A DNA stretch of 64,000 nucleotides from Scalesia atractyloides (GCA_947069175.1 CAMTDV010000023.1:86004391-86068390), one strand, 5' to 3'; counted from the stretch's first letter, positions 11,395 to 24,189 are shown. The notes: generated by a model from the sequence alone, not told the origin. Numbers and translations are program-made.

Positions 11395-12005
11395 TATTAA
11401 AAAAATGGACATGCTTGCGTTTGTTTATGTTCGTTTGTTTAAAACCTAGATGAACAGTTCACGAACGTAAACGAACATAAACAAACAAACAAACAAACTT
11501 AAAAGAACATAATTTAACAATAAACAACAAAATTGAAATAATTGAAGAAATATAAATGAACACAAATGAATATAATTACTAAACATAAACGAACATAAAG
11601 TAATTTTTTATATTAATTAGTGATTAATTACAATAATTTCCATTAGAAAACCCATTTTCATTATTGGAAAGCCTAATTACCAACTAGTTCTATTTATATA
11701 AGTAGATAGAAAGTTCTTTTATGTTTAATATTTATACAAAAATATAACTACTAGTGTATTTAAACTGAAACGAACATAAACAAATGTAAATAAACGAACA
11801 TAAATGAGCACAAATGAACAAACATAAATGGACGTTCAAGAATATTAATGAACTAACAAAACGTTTGTACATGTTCGCTCATGAAATTAAATGAATAAAG
11901 AAATGTGTTCATGTTCATTCTTTAATAAATAAACGAATATAAACGAACTTACTGCCGAACAAGCTTAAGAACAATTCATGAACGTTCGATAAGTTTAAAG
12001 GCCCA
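11395..12005. repeat. Degenerate GAACATAAACGAA-rich repeat
   Basis: The core GAACATAAACGAACA and its complement TGTTCGTTTATGTTC occur many times over 600 bases. Complementary versions sit at the left edge (about 11415-11440) and centrally at about 11866-11935, giving foldback potential. No gene signal. This is probably a decayed foldback or MITE-derived repeat; the family is not identified. Confidence 0.5.
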
Positions 12006-12192
12006 ACTACATTGCTTTGTTTTAGTATATTTTTATAAAACCTTTTGTTTCTAACTAAAAAAGTACCACTGCTTACATGATCACAAGCCATAAAATGATA
12101 AAACTATAAATTCTAATGAACTCATTTACAACTGTCCAAAGGCCAAAACATTCATACCTAATATTTTTACGTGACATGTATATTTAATAAAT

Positions 12193-12432
12193 CAAACTTG
12201 TCCCTTGCCATTTGCTTCACTAATGACTAAAATCAATGTTAGTATTTTCAGTTATTCGTAGCTTCAAAAGGTTTCACAAATAGTGTGTACAGTATTTACC
12301 TTCTTTCTTCTGACCCTCCAAGACAATATAACTCAAACTTGTCACTTGCCATTGACTTCACTAATGACTAAAATCAATGTTATTGTTTTTAGTTATTCGT
12401 AGCCTAAAAGGTTTCGGAAATAGTATGTCACT
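12193..12432 (+). repeat. Tandem duplication of about 130 bp
   Basis: 12195-12300 and 12331-12432 share, in order, CAAACTTGTC-CTTGCCATT, CACTAATGACTAAAATCAAT, GTTATTCGTAGC and an AAAAGGTTTC block. The equivalent place in copy B (58000-58085) has one unit only, so the duplication arose in copy A after the larger duplication. Confidence 0.65.
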
Positions 12433-12966
12433 ATTTACCTTTTTTCTCCTCCAAGACAAAGATTAAAGTATTTTAAGGAAGAAATTTTAAAATAAGAGCA
12501 AAGTCGATTTCTTGGATACTAAAGCAAATGGATTTGTTGGGAGGTGTGTATTGACAATTTGTATTTTAACAAAATAATAACAAATTAATTAATTAACTGA
12601 ATACTAATATTATTAATAAGTTAGGTCTTTAATTGTTTCTTTTCCTCAAGTGAATGAATCGATAACAAATATTTTGATTACTTTAACTAAAAGCAACCAA
12701 TTACTTCTTAATTAGGTATATTCTTCTAAGAATTCTTTGATTATTTAAATCTTTGACAAAGTGTACGGCGTATTTAAGCATAAAATGTTTCTTGCTAAGA
12801 GTCACTTTTTCATTACATTTAGGTGTCATAAGTTATGATGGTTGTTTAAAGTACATGCAGCCAAAAACCAAACCAGACACACTAGTCAACCTACTGATAT
12901 TTCAGTTAGTTCAAGTAGTAATTTTTATTAGAACTTGATCGGCTCTTGTTTATTAATTAATTAATT

Positions 12967-13375
12967 GGATTATTGGATTTAAAAAAAAAACTTTTACTTT
13001 TACTTCTTGGCAGACAACATTCTCAATTAACGAATTACCTCGATCACTCTTAACTTATTCTACTTTGACACTTCTAAACTAACTCAACCCTAACCTAATT
13101 AATTTTTTTGTTGATGTGGCACTTGTTTAGTAACGTGGCATACATCTGATATGACACTTTTTTAGTGACATGGCATCAAATGTTGTACTTGTTTAACGAT
13201 GTGGCATCTGATGTCAACAAAACAAGTAAGTAACCGGGTTAAGATTTAGTTAGTTTGAAGTGACAGGGGAAAATAAGTTGAAAGTTGAGAATAGTCGAGA
13301 CGAATTCATCAATTGGGAGTGTTGCTGACCAACAAGTGAAAATTGAGGTCATTTAAATCCAATAACCCTAATTTT
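12967..13375. mobile_element. MITE with ATTGGATTTAAA termini, copy 1
   Basis: The left end ATTGGATTTAAA and the right end ATTTAAATCCAAT are inverted repeats. The interior contains several GATGTGGCA-type and TGACATGGCA-type blocks. A second copy with the same ends and interior order lies at 33190-33586. No coding capacity. The superfamily is uncertain because the target duplication cannot be separated from the palindromic ends. Confidence 0.6.
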
Positions 13376-14195
13376 ATATATCCTTTTAACGACAATTTAT
13401 TAATACCCGTATAATTATTTTATTATGCATTCAAAACATAACTATATATATACTGTAATATTGTTTAGCTGGTTTTTTATTATAATTAACTACAAGATAA
13501 TATTATTATTTAATAATGTATTTTAAATACTAACTGAAATATTTATATATATGTATAAATTGGAGCTAAGCAATTCAAGATACGAAGAAGCTCAAGGATA
13601 AACTCATTTATTAAATGAGTTTTAATTTAGTTTGAATTTTATTTGATTTGATTCGAGCTTTTAGTAATTAAGAATAACTATAAATAATCAGTGATAGTAG
13701 ATGATGCATGTTTTAACAGTTGATATTGAGCTTTAGTAGTCATGAGGTGGGCATTATTAAGTTTCTAGTTTTTGAAATGTTAGATTGAGTCATATTAGAC
13801 AATAACTCTGTAATAACAAATTATGTATATCTTAATTGATCATATTAAGTCTTAAAAGCTATCATAGTTTTTAACAGAGTGTGATGACCTCTAAGCCCAC
13901 AAGATATCTATATTTTCATTTCCATGCATTCTACTACTCTCTCTCCTTCATACCAACACTACATCACCATATTTCAATTTTATATTTTCCATTTCAAAAC
14001 AGAAGGTATCTATCTTTTCCTTCTCACCCATCCTACAACCAATTTATTAATAATTAACTTGGACAAATAATTATTAAATCGTATTAAAATATTAGTAAAA
14101 AAACATAAAACAATTAGAAAGAGATAATATTTCATTTGATTTACACAAAGTATACTAGTGGATAAAAAACATAAAAAAGAACTACAATTTGCAAT
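13376..14195. other. Intergenic stretch without a recognised gene
   Basis: 13376-13450 matches copy B around 58645-58690. The rest is AT-rich, with scattered degenerate 'TTGAG-TT-AGTAGTCAT' and 'GAGTCATATTAGA' pieces (13720-13870) like the repeat family at 17990-18151 and 26574-27260. No ORF or RNA gene could be supported. Confidence 0.5.
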
Positions 14196-14199
14196 ATGC

Positions 14200-14607
14200 T
14201 CAAAGAGATCTGCTCGACGGACGTGGTGGGTATCTTAGCAACAAAGTTCCACAAGAATTCCATCGCTTACTTTCTCATCCGTTGGAAGATCGATTTCATG
14301 TTCAAGACTGGGCGCCGCACCTTCGTCTTTCATCATATCAAAATAATGCATAGATACATTATATTTCTAATCTTGTTTATATGCATTGCTACTCGAGCGG
14401 GTTTTTTAACTACACCCTACTTTCCCTTTAAGATACCAAAAGCTTGCTCAACGAATGTTTTTACGGCTTCATGCGCTGCCTTAAATCTAATATTTCTATT
14501 TGTCATGGATAGGCAAATGATTTCACAAAAGTGGCCCAACTTGGGTATATGCCATCAACATGTAATACATATGTGTGCTTGTATTGTACCACGTTTACAT
14601 CCAATAG
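14200..14607 (-). pseudogene. PIF/Harbinger-like transposase, C-terminal part (split by a solo LTR)
   Basis: Translated on the minus strand, this stretch reads HIPKLGHF..., a stop-ridden section, then FKAAHEAVKTFVEQAFGILKGK and, after a stop, GVVKKPARVAMHINKIRNIM. This is the conserved end of plant Harbinger (DDE_Tnp_4 type) transposases, where the E of a V[ER]-AFG motif is the last catalytic residue. The N-terminal part lies on the other side of the solo LTR (17002-17720). The 138-codon plus-strand ORF here is only the antisense shadow. In-frame stops make it a pseudogene. Confidence 0.75.
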
Positions 14608-16996
14608 TGTGACATCCCGTACTTTAGGGTTAACGCCGTTAACCTTTTTCTGTTAATTACAATTTTTAAACGCACAAGTTAGTAACACGCGAACAAACAA
14701 ACGGAGTTAATTTGATTAACTTTGCAAAACAAGGGACTTGTGTGTCATTCTATAAAATTATATTGATAACTTCTTGTCCAAGTTTGAGAATTGGAAAACT
14801 TGAAGGACCTTTTGTGCATTTGCTAAAGTTTTGTTTAAAAAAATATATAATAAAACCAAACCCAACCATAGATCACCCCCATTCCCAACGTCGACCTCTC
14901 CCCTCTCTCTCTACTCTCTCTCTAGAAAACTCAAGAAGAAGCTAGGAAAACTCACCTTTTTCGGGTTCTTGATCTTCATCTCTATCGTTCCAGGTAATCC
15001 CTCTAACATACACTCATAACTTGTTATTCATGGCTGTGTTTCTTGATTCTACATGAATTCTTGATCTTGTTTTGATTATTGATGCATGATAACATGGATG
15101 CTATGTGTTATGGTTTGCTAGAAATCATGTTAATCGATGATGAGATTGTTTATGTGTTCGGTTAAGCCGTTAGAGTTTTGATTATGGGTTGGATCTTGTG
15201 GTTGTGATGAACTAATTGTTATATGATTTAATTTAGATTGATAATCTGCTGTGATTAAAGATTTTAGGTCGTTGGGTGCATTAGATGATCGTTTGTGGGG
15301 TTTGAGTGATTAAACAAAATCTGTCCAGAACGTTACAGCCGAATTTAATCGGCTGTAACCGGGTCAAAAGTTAACAAAAAGTGTTTTTTCTTGAGCCCAT
15401 GATGTACTTCCAGTAAATATTTTCGAACCCCGCTGGAATTGCATTTTTTCGATGAAAACTGAATGTTTTATGAATTTTTCCGTATCGAAGGTTCAGGCTG
15501 TGTTCTCTGGCAGAATTTGCAGCCCATTACGAATGTCATAACTCAATATAGGATTTAAGTTATGATCTCAAATGTTTACGGTAGGTAGTTCTAGGAGGTC
15601 AACAAAATCTCCAACTGGGATTACATCAATGGATAACCAAGGATTTTTAAATGAATTTTTCGGTAAGCTGCAGTCAGAAAGTGACGAATCTGATTGCTGC
15701 TTAGTAAATGATTTTTATTAAATGTTTAGTTAGGAGTTAGACTCTAAAATTTTAACACATGTCCAAACCTTCTGAGGGGCACGTCATATAAAAATATCAT
15801 AATTTTTGCAGCATCGTAAGTATGTAAAACGAGCTTCCCAAAACAGCCTCTTTTCATTGATTTTACCTATACATGGCTTCAAGTTGTTAAGTGATGAATT
15901 TGCTAATTTTAGTGTCCGCACGTGTATGATAATTGTATAATTGATGAATGGCATGTCGTAATGTATATTATGAACCTATGCTTGAAAGCTACTCGGATTA
16001 TATTGTGACAACTTGTTTGCATGATAATTGTTAGATGCGTGTAAGGCTTGCGTGAATTATATAAACGACCCCTAATGTTCTTGTTAACCATCTTAGGACG
16101 CAGTTGATCATCTTTGCTACTAGTTGCACTTTATTTCTTACTGAGCAAAACAAATGTCAGTTCACACCTTTACTAAAAGCATGTATTTCCGATGGTTGGG
16201 AACCTCACTTTCTCGGGTATGGGATTGCCTTAGTATTCCTGGTATGGGATATTGTTAACTTCAGTTTTCCTGGTTAGGGATTGCCTAGTATTCCTGGGGA
16301 TGGAATACTGTTAAATGCTATTTATATTTCATGTGTTTAGCGGACTAAACAAACTCTATCTGAAAGTCCTCACACATTATACCGATTAATCGTCGGGGCC
16401 TGGCGAATGGGATATTAGTTGATAGCGCTATTAGGTTCGACAAACCTCACACCGTACCTGGGAGGACGGGCGTGAACTTTTATGCCTTGGCAACTGGTCA
16501 ATGATGATAGACATTGACCTGGGGCACAAACAACTTAAACAGTCAAAGTTTCGGTACCACATAGTTTAGTAGCTTAAAGATGGGGTAGCTCCTCGTGACA
16601 TGTTTTATAAATTAAGTAATTTAACAACCTAAGTTTTTTGAAAACAACATTGAAAAACCGTGAACTCGCCGACTTTATATTGACATACTATTACATGCCT
16701 TGCAGGTCGTTAGGTACAGCTATGGGCGGGCGTTGCAATCGGCTGGAGTGTGTGGTTTGTTAACGCTTTATGTTTCGATCATTTATTAAACTTGTGGTTT
16801 TAAGTTCCGATGGGTTTTTCTTTATTTTTCCGCTGCAACATAAACTGTGTTTTGAACATTTAAACTTTATCGCTAATCATGATGATAGTGATGCTTTTAT
16901 AATTTGAATGGTTGGTTCAACATGATTAGTGGCTAGATCCTGGTCAGTCGCACGCCTCGCGGTAAAACTCCGCAGGTGGATTTTGAGGGTGTGACA
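14608..16996 (+). mobile_element. Solo LTR (2389 bp), TSD AATAG
   Basis: The element starts TGTGACATCCCG and ends GAGGGTGTGACA, with a perfect 5-bp direct repeat AATAG at 14603-14607 and 16997-17001. It interrupts the Harbinger transposase. A TATATAATAAAACC box near 14845, a CTCTC-rich leader and a donor-like CCAG|GTAATCC at 14991-14999 suggest U3/R/U5 organisation in plus orientation. A copied motif of dinucleotide-like phrases (TATTCCTGG-ATGGGATA) occurs near 16200-16310. No internal domain, primer site or polypurine tract remains. Confidence 0.8.
14842..15000 (+). promoter_or_regulatory. Putative promoter and leader within the solo LTR
   Basis: A TATATAATAAAACC TATA-like box at about 14845-14858 is followed by a C/T-rich leader (CTCTC repeats at 14895-14925) and a plausible 5' splice site (GGTAATCC, about 14993-15000). 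The arrangement is the same as in the solo LTR at 2836-6667. Inferred only. Confidence 0.35.
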
Positions 16997-17001
16997 AATA
17001 G

Positions 17002-17720
17002 AATTTTCAGTGCGGATCCGTGTTTAACATCATCGAATAATTGCGATTGATAAAGTACAACCATGTAGTTATTTAAACCAACGACACCAAAGAAAGCATG
17101 CAAAAACCATGAATCTTGGGACGTTATCGCTTTGAATATAATCTTAGGGGACGAGTGTCTCACATATATTTATGACCTTGCCATTATTTTTAGCAATTCT
17201 TCAAAGTCCAGTGTACAATCAATGCTTCTATCATCCCCTCAAATCCATTTTTGCTTTGGTGAGTGTGGTACAAAAGTTTATTTTCTCTCTAGAATGGCAT
17301 ACTCAGATACTCTTTTCCATATGGTTGAATCACACCATCGTAAAAGTAATGTAGGTTTTCATGTGAAGTTCTTTCAGATATACTAAAATACTCGTAATAC
17401 GTGTTTGAAGCATTTCCTTATGCAACTCGACGGATAGGCAATGTGCACTTTAGGAGTGATATAATACTCCTTTAAATATGGCATCTTAACTTGTTTCAAA
17501 CCATTCATAGTTGCGCTCCAAGTCACCAACTATTCTTAGAAACAATTCTTTTAACATATGAAACCAAATTCTAAACATATACCCATGATATTAAGCATCC
17601 CTAGTGACATAATTTACCTCGAGGCGTTCATGTGCGGCTTCATGATCTTATGAACACAAAATCTTGTCATTGCCATATCTCGAACGTCACTTTAACAAGC
17701 ATGAACAATTGTAGCAACAA
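17002..17720 (-). pseudogene. PIF/Harbinger-like transposase, N-terminal and core part
   Basis: On the minus strand the right part (about 17520-17580) reads FRIWFHMLKELFLRIVGDLE, the FRRRFRM-x-LFLRIV block that opens plant Harbinger transposases. Further in, IEALIVHWTLKNC corresponds to the SIDC-x-HW-x-W-NCP motif (first catalytic D region). FKAITSQDSWFLHAFFGVVGLNNYMVVL (16996-17145 side) gives the second D motif, which is followed by the DDVKHGSA block that runs into the solo LTR. Several stops and shifts separate these pieces. The gene is a pseudogene whose two halves are now 2.4 kb apart. Confidence 0.75.
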
Positions 17721-17989
17721 CAACAATGATATTACGAGCACTTTTTAGAAATGTATTATCTTTATTGGAACCTGATAAGCTTTAAGAGCTCGATGGACTA
17801 GATAAAACTTTAAACAAATTCATTGGTTGTATTGTGAAAGAATAAATTTTATTGGTAGAAAAATCAATATAGAGTTTGGTGAGAATTGTTTTTGAATAAT
17901 GTGGTATGCATATAGGTTGCTTTTTAAAAAAAATCAATACCACACACTCGGGTGGTGTTTCTTTTGGTACTATAATTCTCATCCATTCC

Positions 17990-18151
17990 TTAGTATTCGA
18001 ATTGGTTTGAGGATCCATACATTGTCCACTAATATGCTATATTAGGCCTTAATGGGTAAGATTAGGTTGTAGTGAGTCATAAGGTTGTATTAAGCTACAA
18101 TGGCTTATATATGTCATAGTGGGACATACTAGATCTTAAGGGTCATTACAA
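17990..18151 (+). repeat. Degenerate TTAGGTCTTAATGG / GAGTCATA tandem repeat, left part
   Basis: Units of roughly 50-70 bases containing ATATGCTATATTAGG, a TTGTAGTGAGTCATAAGG phrase and TAGATCTTAAGGGTCATTA. The same family resumes at 26574 on the other side of the LTR retrotransposon, which therefore inserted into the array. Confidence 0.5.
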
Positions 18152-19473
18152 TGTCACACCCCAACCGATTGCGGAAACATCGGAGTGAGACGAACTAGAT
18201 TGTTCGAGACATCATAACACTATTTGTGACAATATGTAATTAAACAACTCATTTTATTTCAAAGCATTGAATTGTCAAATTACAACATAATCAAAATACA
18301 AAGTAACAATAACAAAAATAAGTTCAACAAAACATAATAATCATCTTAGCATTCTACACGTGTTTCTAAGCCGTTCCTACTAAGTTTCATCATACCACTT
18401 CATCAACCTGCAACATGTTAAAAAATATAGTTCAATAACAAAGTGTTGGCGAGTACACAAGGTTGATATCATAGCATAAGTATAAAAATCGATTAAACAA
18501 ATCCACATGAATAGCTAGCATACGAGATAATTGTAAACGAGGCATGTGAACTACAAGTCAATCCTCTAGTGTACCGCATAATAGATTAAAACTTAACATT
18601 GACCACAAGAATACGGGCGGTGCGTTACTCCTATAGCGTTATACATGTTAAGGAAGGCTTGATCAAAGTTAATGACATTTAGATCACATAAGAGTAGACC
18701 AAATAACAAGTCAAGTAGCACATAACTAAAGCATGTTTGATGGATTGTTTGTGTGATTTCGTAGAATAAAAGTGTGATTTAGTGTAGTTTGATAAACTAA
18801 CATATTGCACCCAAAAAGTGTAAAGCATAAAAAGGGTTCGAGTGTACTCATGGTTTTGCAAGCTTTCACTTGTTACTTCGCGAAGGGTTTGGAGGGTTGG
18901 AGGAACGCCAAGTTATCTTTTGAAAGCCTTGAACCTTTAGATAGGGAGAGCTTTAGAGCTTTAGAGAGAAGAGAGAAGTGTTTGAGGTGTTAAATGAGAG
19001 TGGGAGGAGGTGGGTATTTATAGTTAAGGTTCGGGGTTGAGTTAGGTGAGCACTAAATGCAAGAAACACAATCCAACAAACACAAAATGGACCAATCCAT
19101 GGGCAAGAAACCACTTTCTCCGGATTATGCTATTTTTAGTCCTTGAACTTAGTTTATCTTACATTTCATGGTAAAACTTGATATTTTTGCATGTTTTTAA
19201 GTGTATAAAGTACATGTAAGTATATTTTAGGTATCAAGTATGAATGTATGAGTATGTGCACGTATAACAAGTATCGGTTTGTATGTAAACACGTATTTAA
19301 CAATTAAATGCATGTAAGACAAGTATGTATCAGGTATGAATTTATTACAATCAAAGTCTCGGATTATATGATTGGGAAATGAAATACGAATGCGATTCGA
19401 ATACAAGTTTCCATAAATAGAAATACGATTACACTTTCTAATTAAGGAAAGTACAAAAAAGCAAGGTGTTACA
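18152..19473 (-). repeat. 3' LTR of the minus-strand retrotransposon
   Basis: Matches 25273-26573 throughout, from TGTCACACCCCAACCG to AAGGTGTTACA. It differs by small indels and substitutions, including GGTTGGA near 18893 that is absent from the other copy. ORFs inside (for example 18805-18993) are not conserved in the other LTR. Confidence 0.85.
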
Positions 19474-19490
19474 GTCTCCCCTCCTTTAGG
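19474..19490 (-). other. Polypurine tract
   Basis: On the minus strand this reads CCTAAAGGAGGGGAGAC directly before the TG of the 3' LTR. It is purine-rich and correctly placed, and fixes the orientation of the element together with the primer-binding site at 25253-25269. Confidence 0.75.
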
Positions 19491-20954
19491 AAATTTCGTC
19501 CGAAATTTATTCAAGAGGAAGACTATGGAAAAGATGTCATTTTTGGTGAAAATGTTTGGCCAAAACCAAGATTTTGAAGTTTAAAGTTTTTGCGGAGTTC
19601 ATGTATAAGTGTGTCAATATGTATCGAAATCTTGAAGGATAAAATGGTAGGTTCGTTAAAGTAATTTGTTTGACTAAGGTGTTTTTGAGACGCCAATCGT
19701 AAACGTGTATAAGGATAAGTAAAAATGTGTATGTGTGTGTGTAAGCAAGTGAGTTTGACTGAGTCTGGACAACACATTGGAAGGAATATTTTAAAAGAGT
19801 GCGACCTAAGAGGAAGGTTTTAGTATGATTAAGGATGTATTTTGATTAAAATGAACGGTCCGCACCGAAAGCTGTAAGAAAAGTTTTGTCAGTTCTAAGG
19901 CGTATTAGTAAAATCACTTGTTGTAGGAAAAAAAATGTTTGTTGGAGAGAGCTAGGATGTTAAATATTTATGGTTTCTAAAAGGTTTTTGTGGTAATAGA
20001 CCGACTGGTTGAAGTTTGCGCGTAGATAAGAGTGAAAGATAGTTTTAAAAGAAAAGGAACATTTTGACCAAATTGAGCCGGTGGGACGTTTATAAAAATG
20101 GATTCAACGTTTTAGGCTGATTTGCTAGAAATAAAGTTGGATGAAAGGTTAAGGGAAGAATTGGGAAAATCGTGGTATGGTAGTGAATGATTCGGTAGGT
20201 GTACGTGAGGGGTAAAATGGTATGAATATCAGATAAAATGCGACATGGAATGTTGAGAGATGCTAGTGATAGTTGTGGCGGTTAAAGCTAACGATTTTGA
20301 GAATGAAGCTTTGTCATGGGTAATTGAGTACTAATCATTTCGAAGTGGGGTCACCAAAGTTTGTTATGAATCAAATGTATTTAACAAGGTCCGGGAAAAC
20401 ACCGACACGTTTTACGAAAGTTTGGTAACATGGTAGGGACACTTATATATAGGAAGTACCAGCGGCGTATCCACCATGTTCACACTATGTTACATCGTTT
20501 CGCTATTCGGTGTCATGTTACGTTCCGTGTTGCGATACACAGTAGAACCCACTATGGTTTTCATGCGCTTACCAATATAATCCCGTGTGCACCCGCGATT
20601 ATTTTGGTTTGTGCATGATCCGCATAGTTTGTACTAGTAGTGTACGGGTCAGGTTACATCTAGTAAGCAAAGGGTATGTAAGATAGCGTATCAAAATTAA
20701 GTATGCAAGCATGATTGTATGTATGTATGAGTGTGTTAAACTTAGACGAAACCACTCGGGTTATGCCTACTTATAGATTTCAAATATGACTACCAAGTAG
20801 TGCGAATGCATAAATTTTGAGTATGATTGAAGACAAATACGTATAACATTAGCATGAAGTATCGAGCGTATAGGTGGAATAAAATGGGATTTTGCATATA
20901 TAAGTTACTATGAAGTTGTGAGTGTGTAAAATATGAAGTGTAATGGTGATATGT
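19491..20954 (-). other. Non-coding internal region of the retrotransposon, 3' side
   Basis: No conserved motif, ORF or RNA gene could be recognised on either strand. The region belongs to the minus-strand retrotransposon by position and lies between its polypurine tract and the inserted foreign fragment. Confidence 0.5.
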
Positions 20955-22841
20955 GTAATATATATGCGTTTATATATATATATATATATATTTAAGATTT
21001 CTTGCGACTTGTATGATTTTATTGGTGACCCTCATTATGTTATGTTCGTTATCACACCCATTTATAAACAATATATCTACAATTTGCGCTTCGTAATATA
21101 TATATATATATATATACACATAAACGTGAACATATGATCGAATATCGTGATAAAACGTATTTTGTCAACTTATATATTTTATCATTTTAAAGCATTTATA
21201 TATGAAATAACTCATCAGGTTAACCTATGTATTATTTTCATGCTCGACAATAAATTACATACTTAACGCGAATTTTAACGGAATTACCGTTTCAACCAAA
21301 CAAGTGTATATGCATAGTCTTAAATCCTACTATCATGTCATCACTTAACATATCACATTTCACATACTTATATTCACATATCATATCATACCACACAAAG
21401 TTCATTCTTGAACAACCCATTTTCGTGTACATTGAAATATGCATATTTTGACGTTTTCAGTAACGTTTTCGGGCATCGGAAGTCACGTATGACTAGCCAA
21501 TCACCAAGGATACTTAATGTAAGTTAAATACTTATATTTATATAAAAAATATCATTTATCTTAGGATCTAAAACAATTTTATAAAAATTACCTTAAAAGC
21601 CGATTTTTACCGCTTTTACGCATAATATTGTACGAATTTTACTATAATCATCCCAAATAGTAACGAATTGATATTTTAAAACAACAAATTTTATTTACTG
21701 AATACAATGGTACGTATACTCATGTTAATGCAGATTTCATGTAAGTCACATAAATCATGCAATTTCACCTATTTTACTACTTTTAAGCTACATGTGCAAC
21801 ATGCAAAGCTACCAAACTTATGACATAAATTCATATCATGACACATCATATAACATCATTTTTCTATCCTTATATTCTAATTTCATTCACTTTTATCATA
21901 TCATAGCAAATTCATTATCTCATGATCATTTAATCATCATGCATGCTTATATACAATCATCTAATGCATGGTTATTATTTTATTTACATTCAAGACTTAA
22001 ATGTATCCAATCATACATCTAATCCATGTTTATATAGTCCAAGACATCTTAATCAAATCATCATCCAATCATCTTGACTTAAATGCGTGTAACATTCTTA
22101 CATTTATGATCATCCAACAAAAACCCACATGCATGCATACATATATACATATACATGACACACACACATGTGCACATATACATCCAAAAACCCACTTTTA
22201 CATGTTCATCTTTAATCATATGGAATTTTATAAAAATCCTTTTTAATCATGCATGCATTCATTTTTCAAGAATCATGTTAATAAAAATCAACCAAAATCA
22301 AAACTCAAACTCTAACACATATATACACACACCTACGACTATATATACACACACACATATACTTTCATTTTTATTTTGTTTAAAAACCCGTTTTTATTAG
22401 CTTCAAGCTTGTGAAGAACTCCAAGATTAAGAGAAACCTTCCACTATCATCATCATCACCAAGAATCAAGAACTTGATTTAAAAAGTAAGTTTTATACCT
22501 TTAATATTTTGGTGGATTTTTGATATAGTTTGATGATATGGAGCTTGTTCTTCTTTGGAATTACCCCTTGGATCTTAAAACCAACTTGGAAACACCTTGA
22601 AGTGGACTTGGATCTTCAAGAATTCAACAAATTTTGAAAATGGAAGTTGTATGGAGGTGGTTTCGGCCATATGTGAGAGAATGCAAAGAGATGAAGAGTT
22701 TGGTTCTTGGAAAATGATAAGTACTGTGTTATTGGGATTTTAAATGATTACCTCCTAATTCTAGGCTCCACACTTGTCAATAGAGAGGAATGGTGGGCAC
22801 CCCATGGGGCTACCACCTACACCCCACACACACATACATGC

Positions 22842-22872
<31 letters not shown>

Positions 22873-24189
22873 GCTAATACATGTATTTAACTGGCTACCG
22901 GGTATTTTATCTCACGCTTTAATCCCGTTTCAAGGCGTTTTAAATTGTTTTTTATCATACAATAAAAATAAACTCACCATAATATTGCCGAACAATATTT
23001 TATTTGCCTAGACTGGCCGCGTTGACTGTATTTTATAGTATATGCGTGGTATTGCACAGTATGCGCTTAAACTCACAAAATAGAGTTTCTAAGCATTTTA
23101 ATTAATTTTTACTTCACGAATATGATTAAAAAATAGCATTATAATCATAATATAATATTTTTAGGATTTACATTAATCGGACGGTCACCGACGTTCGTTT
23201 CGCATTTTGTTCGTTACGCGATAAACGTTTATCTTATTATTACCAACATAATTTTTAATAAAGTTTGAATTTACCAACCATCAAATACCATCAAATAACA
23301 CCAAGTTCAATAAAATATTGTCTTTATTTATTCATAACACGTGTCACACTAGTACGGTATAGACTTAAAATAGCTGGGTGTCACACTTTGTCCCTTGTTA
23401 AAAACTTATGATGCATCTCAGGTAGCCCGCTTATATTTTACCGAAAACATCCGTTTACATGGCGTTCCCAAAACAATCACCTCCGATCGAGATGTGAAGT
23501 TTATAAGCCTTTTTTGGCACAATATGTGGCGATGTTTGGGTACGACGTTGCAGTTTAGTACATCACATCAACCACAAACCGGCGGACAAACCGAGGTCAC
23601 CGATCGGAGCCTAGGTAATCTCCTTCGTTGCCTCGTCGGTGACAATAAAAAGCAATGGGATCTTGCCCTTCCACAAGCGGAATTCGCTTATAACCAATCC
23701 ACTCAGAGCTCAACCAGAAGAAGTCCGTTTCTAACTGTTTATGGCAGAAACCCATTAAATCCTCTTGATTTAGCACTATTTCCGGATGTAGATTCATTTC
23801 ATGGGGAGGGCTGAGACCAATTTGATCAAATTAAACAAATTCACAAACAGGTCAAGGAGCAAATCACTACGTATAATTTGCAATACCAAACTCATGCAAA
23901 CAAACACCGGTGCAAAGTAGTCTTTCAAGTGGGAGATTTATTTTGGACTTTCTTACGTAGAGAATGTTTTCCCCAGGGTCGTTTCAGTAGATTGCAGCCA
24001 CGTGCCGATGGTCCGTTTCGGGTTTTGCAACGAATCAATGATAACGCGTATAAAAATGATCTACCGGGTCATTATGGTGTTTTAGCAACTTTTAAGTAGC
24101 CAATTTTGTGTCGTATACACCGGGAGATAGTTTTGTTGATGACTCTGGGACGAGTCGTTTTTTAGAGGGGGAGGATGATACGGATCGTA
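20955..24189 (+). repeat. 3.2-kb captured copy of the composite at about 4190-7473
   Basis: This segment is nearly collinear with 4190-7473 in plus orientation. It contains the right 2.4 kb of the solo LTR (ending GGGTGTCACA at 23389-23390), the CTTTG target duplication, the integrase C-terminal half and the acidic tail, stopping after GATACGGATCGTAGC. The left break lies in a TA microsatellite (20971-20990). Both copies share the exact LTR/integrase junction, so they derive from one inserted ancestor. The fragment sits in antisense inside an unrelated retrotransposon with no visible LTR pair or target duplication of its own. Confidence 0.85.
23393..24180 (+). pseudogene. Integrase C-terminal half, duplicate copy
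   Basis: The open stretch 23395-23814 gives the gypsy integrase core: SDRDVKF with the second catalytic aspartate, SHQPQTGGQTEVTDRSL with the catalytic glutamate, and QWDLALPQAEFAYNQS. A stop at 23812-23814 follows. A second open stretch, 23878-24099, encodes the GPFRVLQRINDNAYKNDLPG module and ends at a premature stop after LATFK. It lacks two frame-breaking bases seen in the copy at 6673 but has lost one base at about 23399 and several at 24091-24100. No start, LTR or upstream pol is linked to it. Confidence 0.85.

Noticed and set aside
14196..14612. 138-codon plus-strand ORF
   Set aside because: It is the antisense of the Harbinger transposase C-terminal part; the recognisable motifs are on the minus strand.
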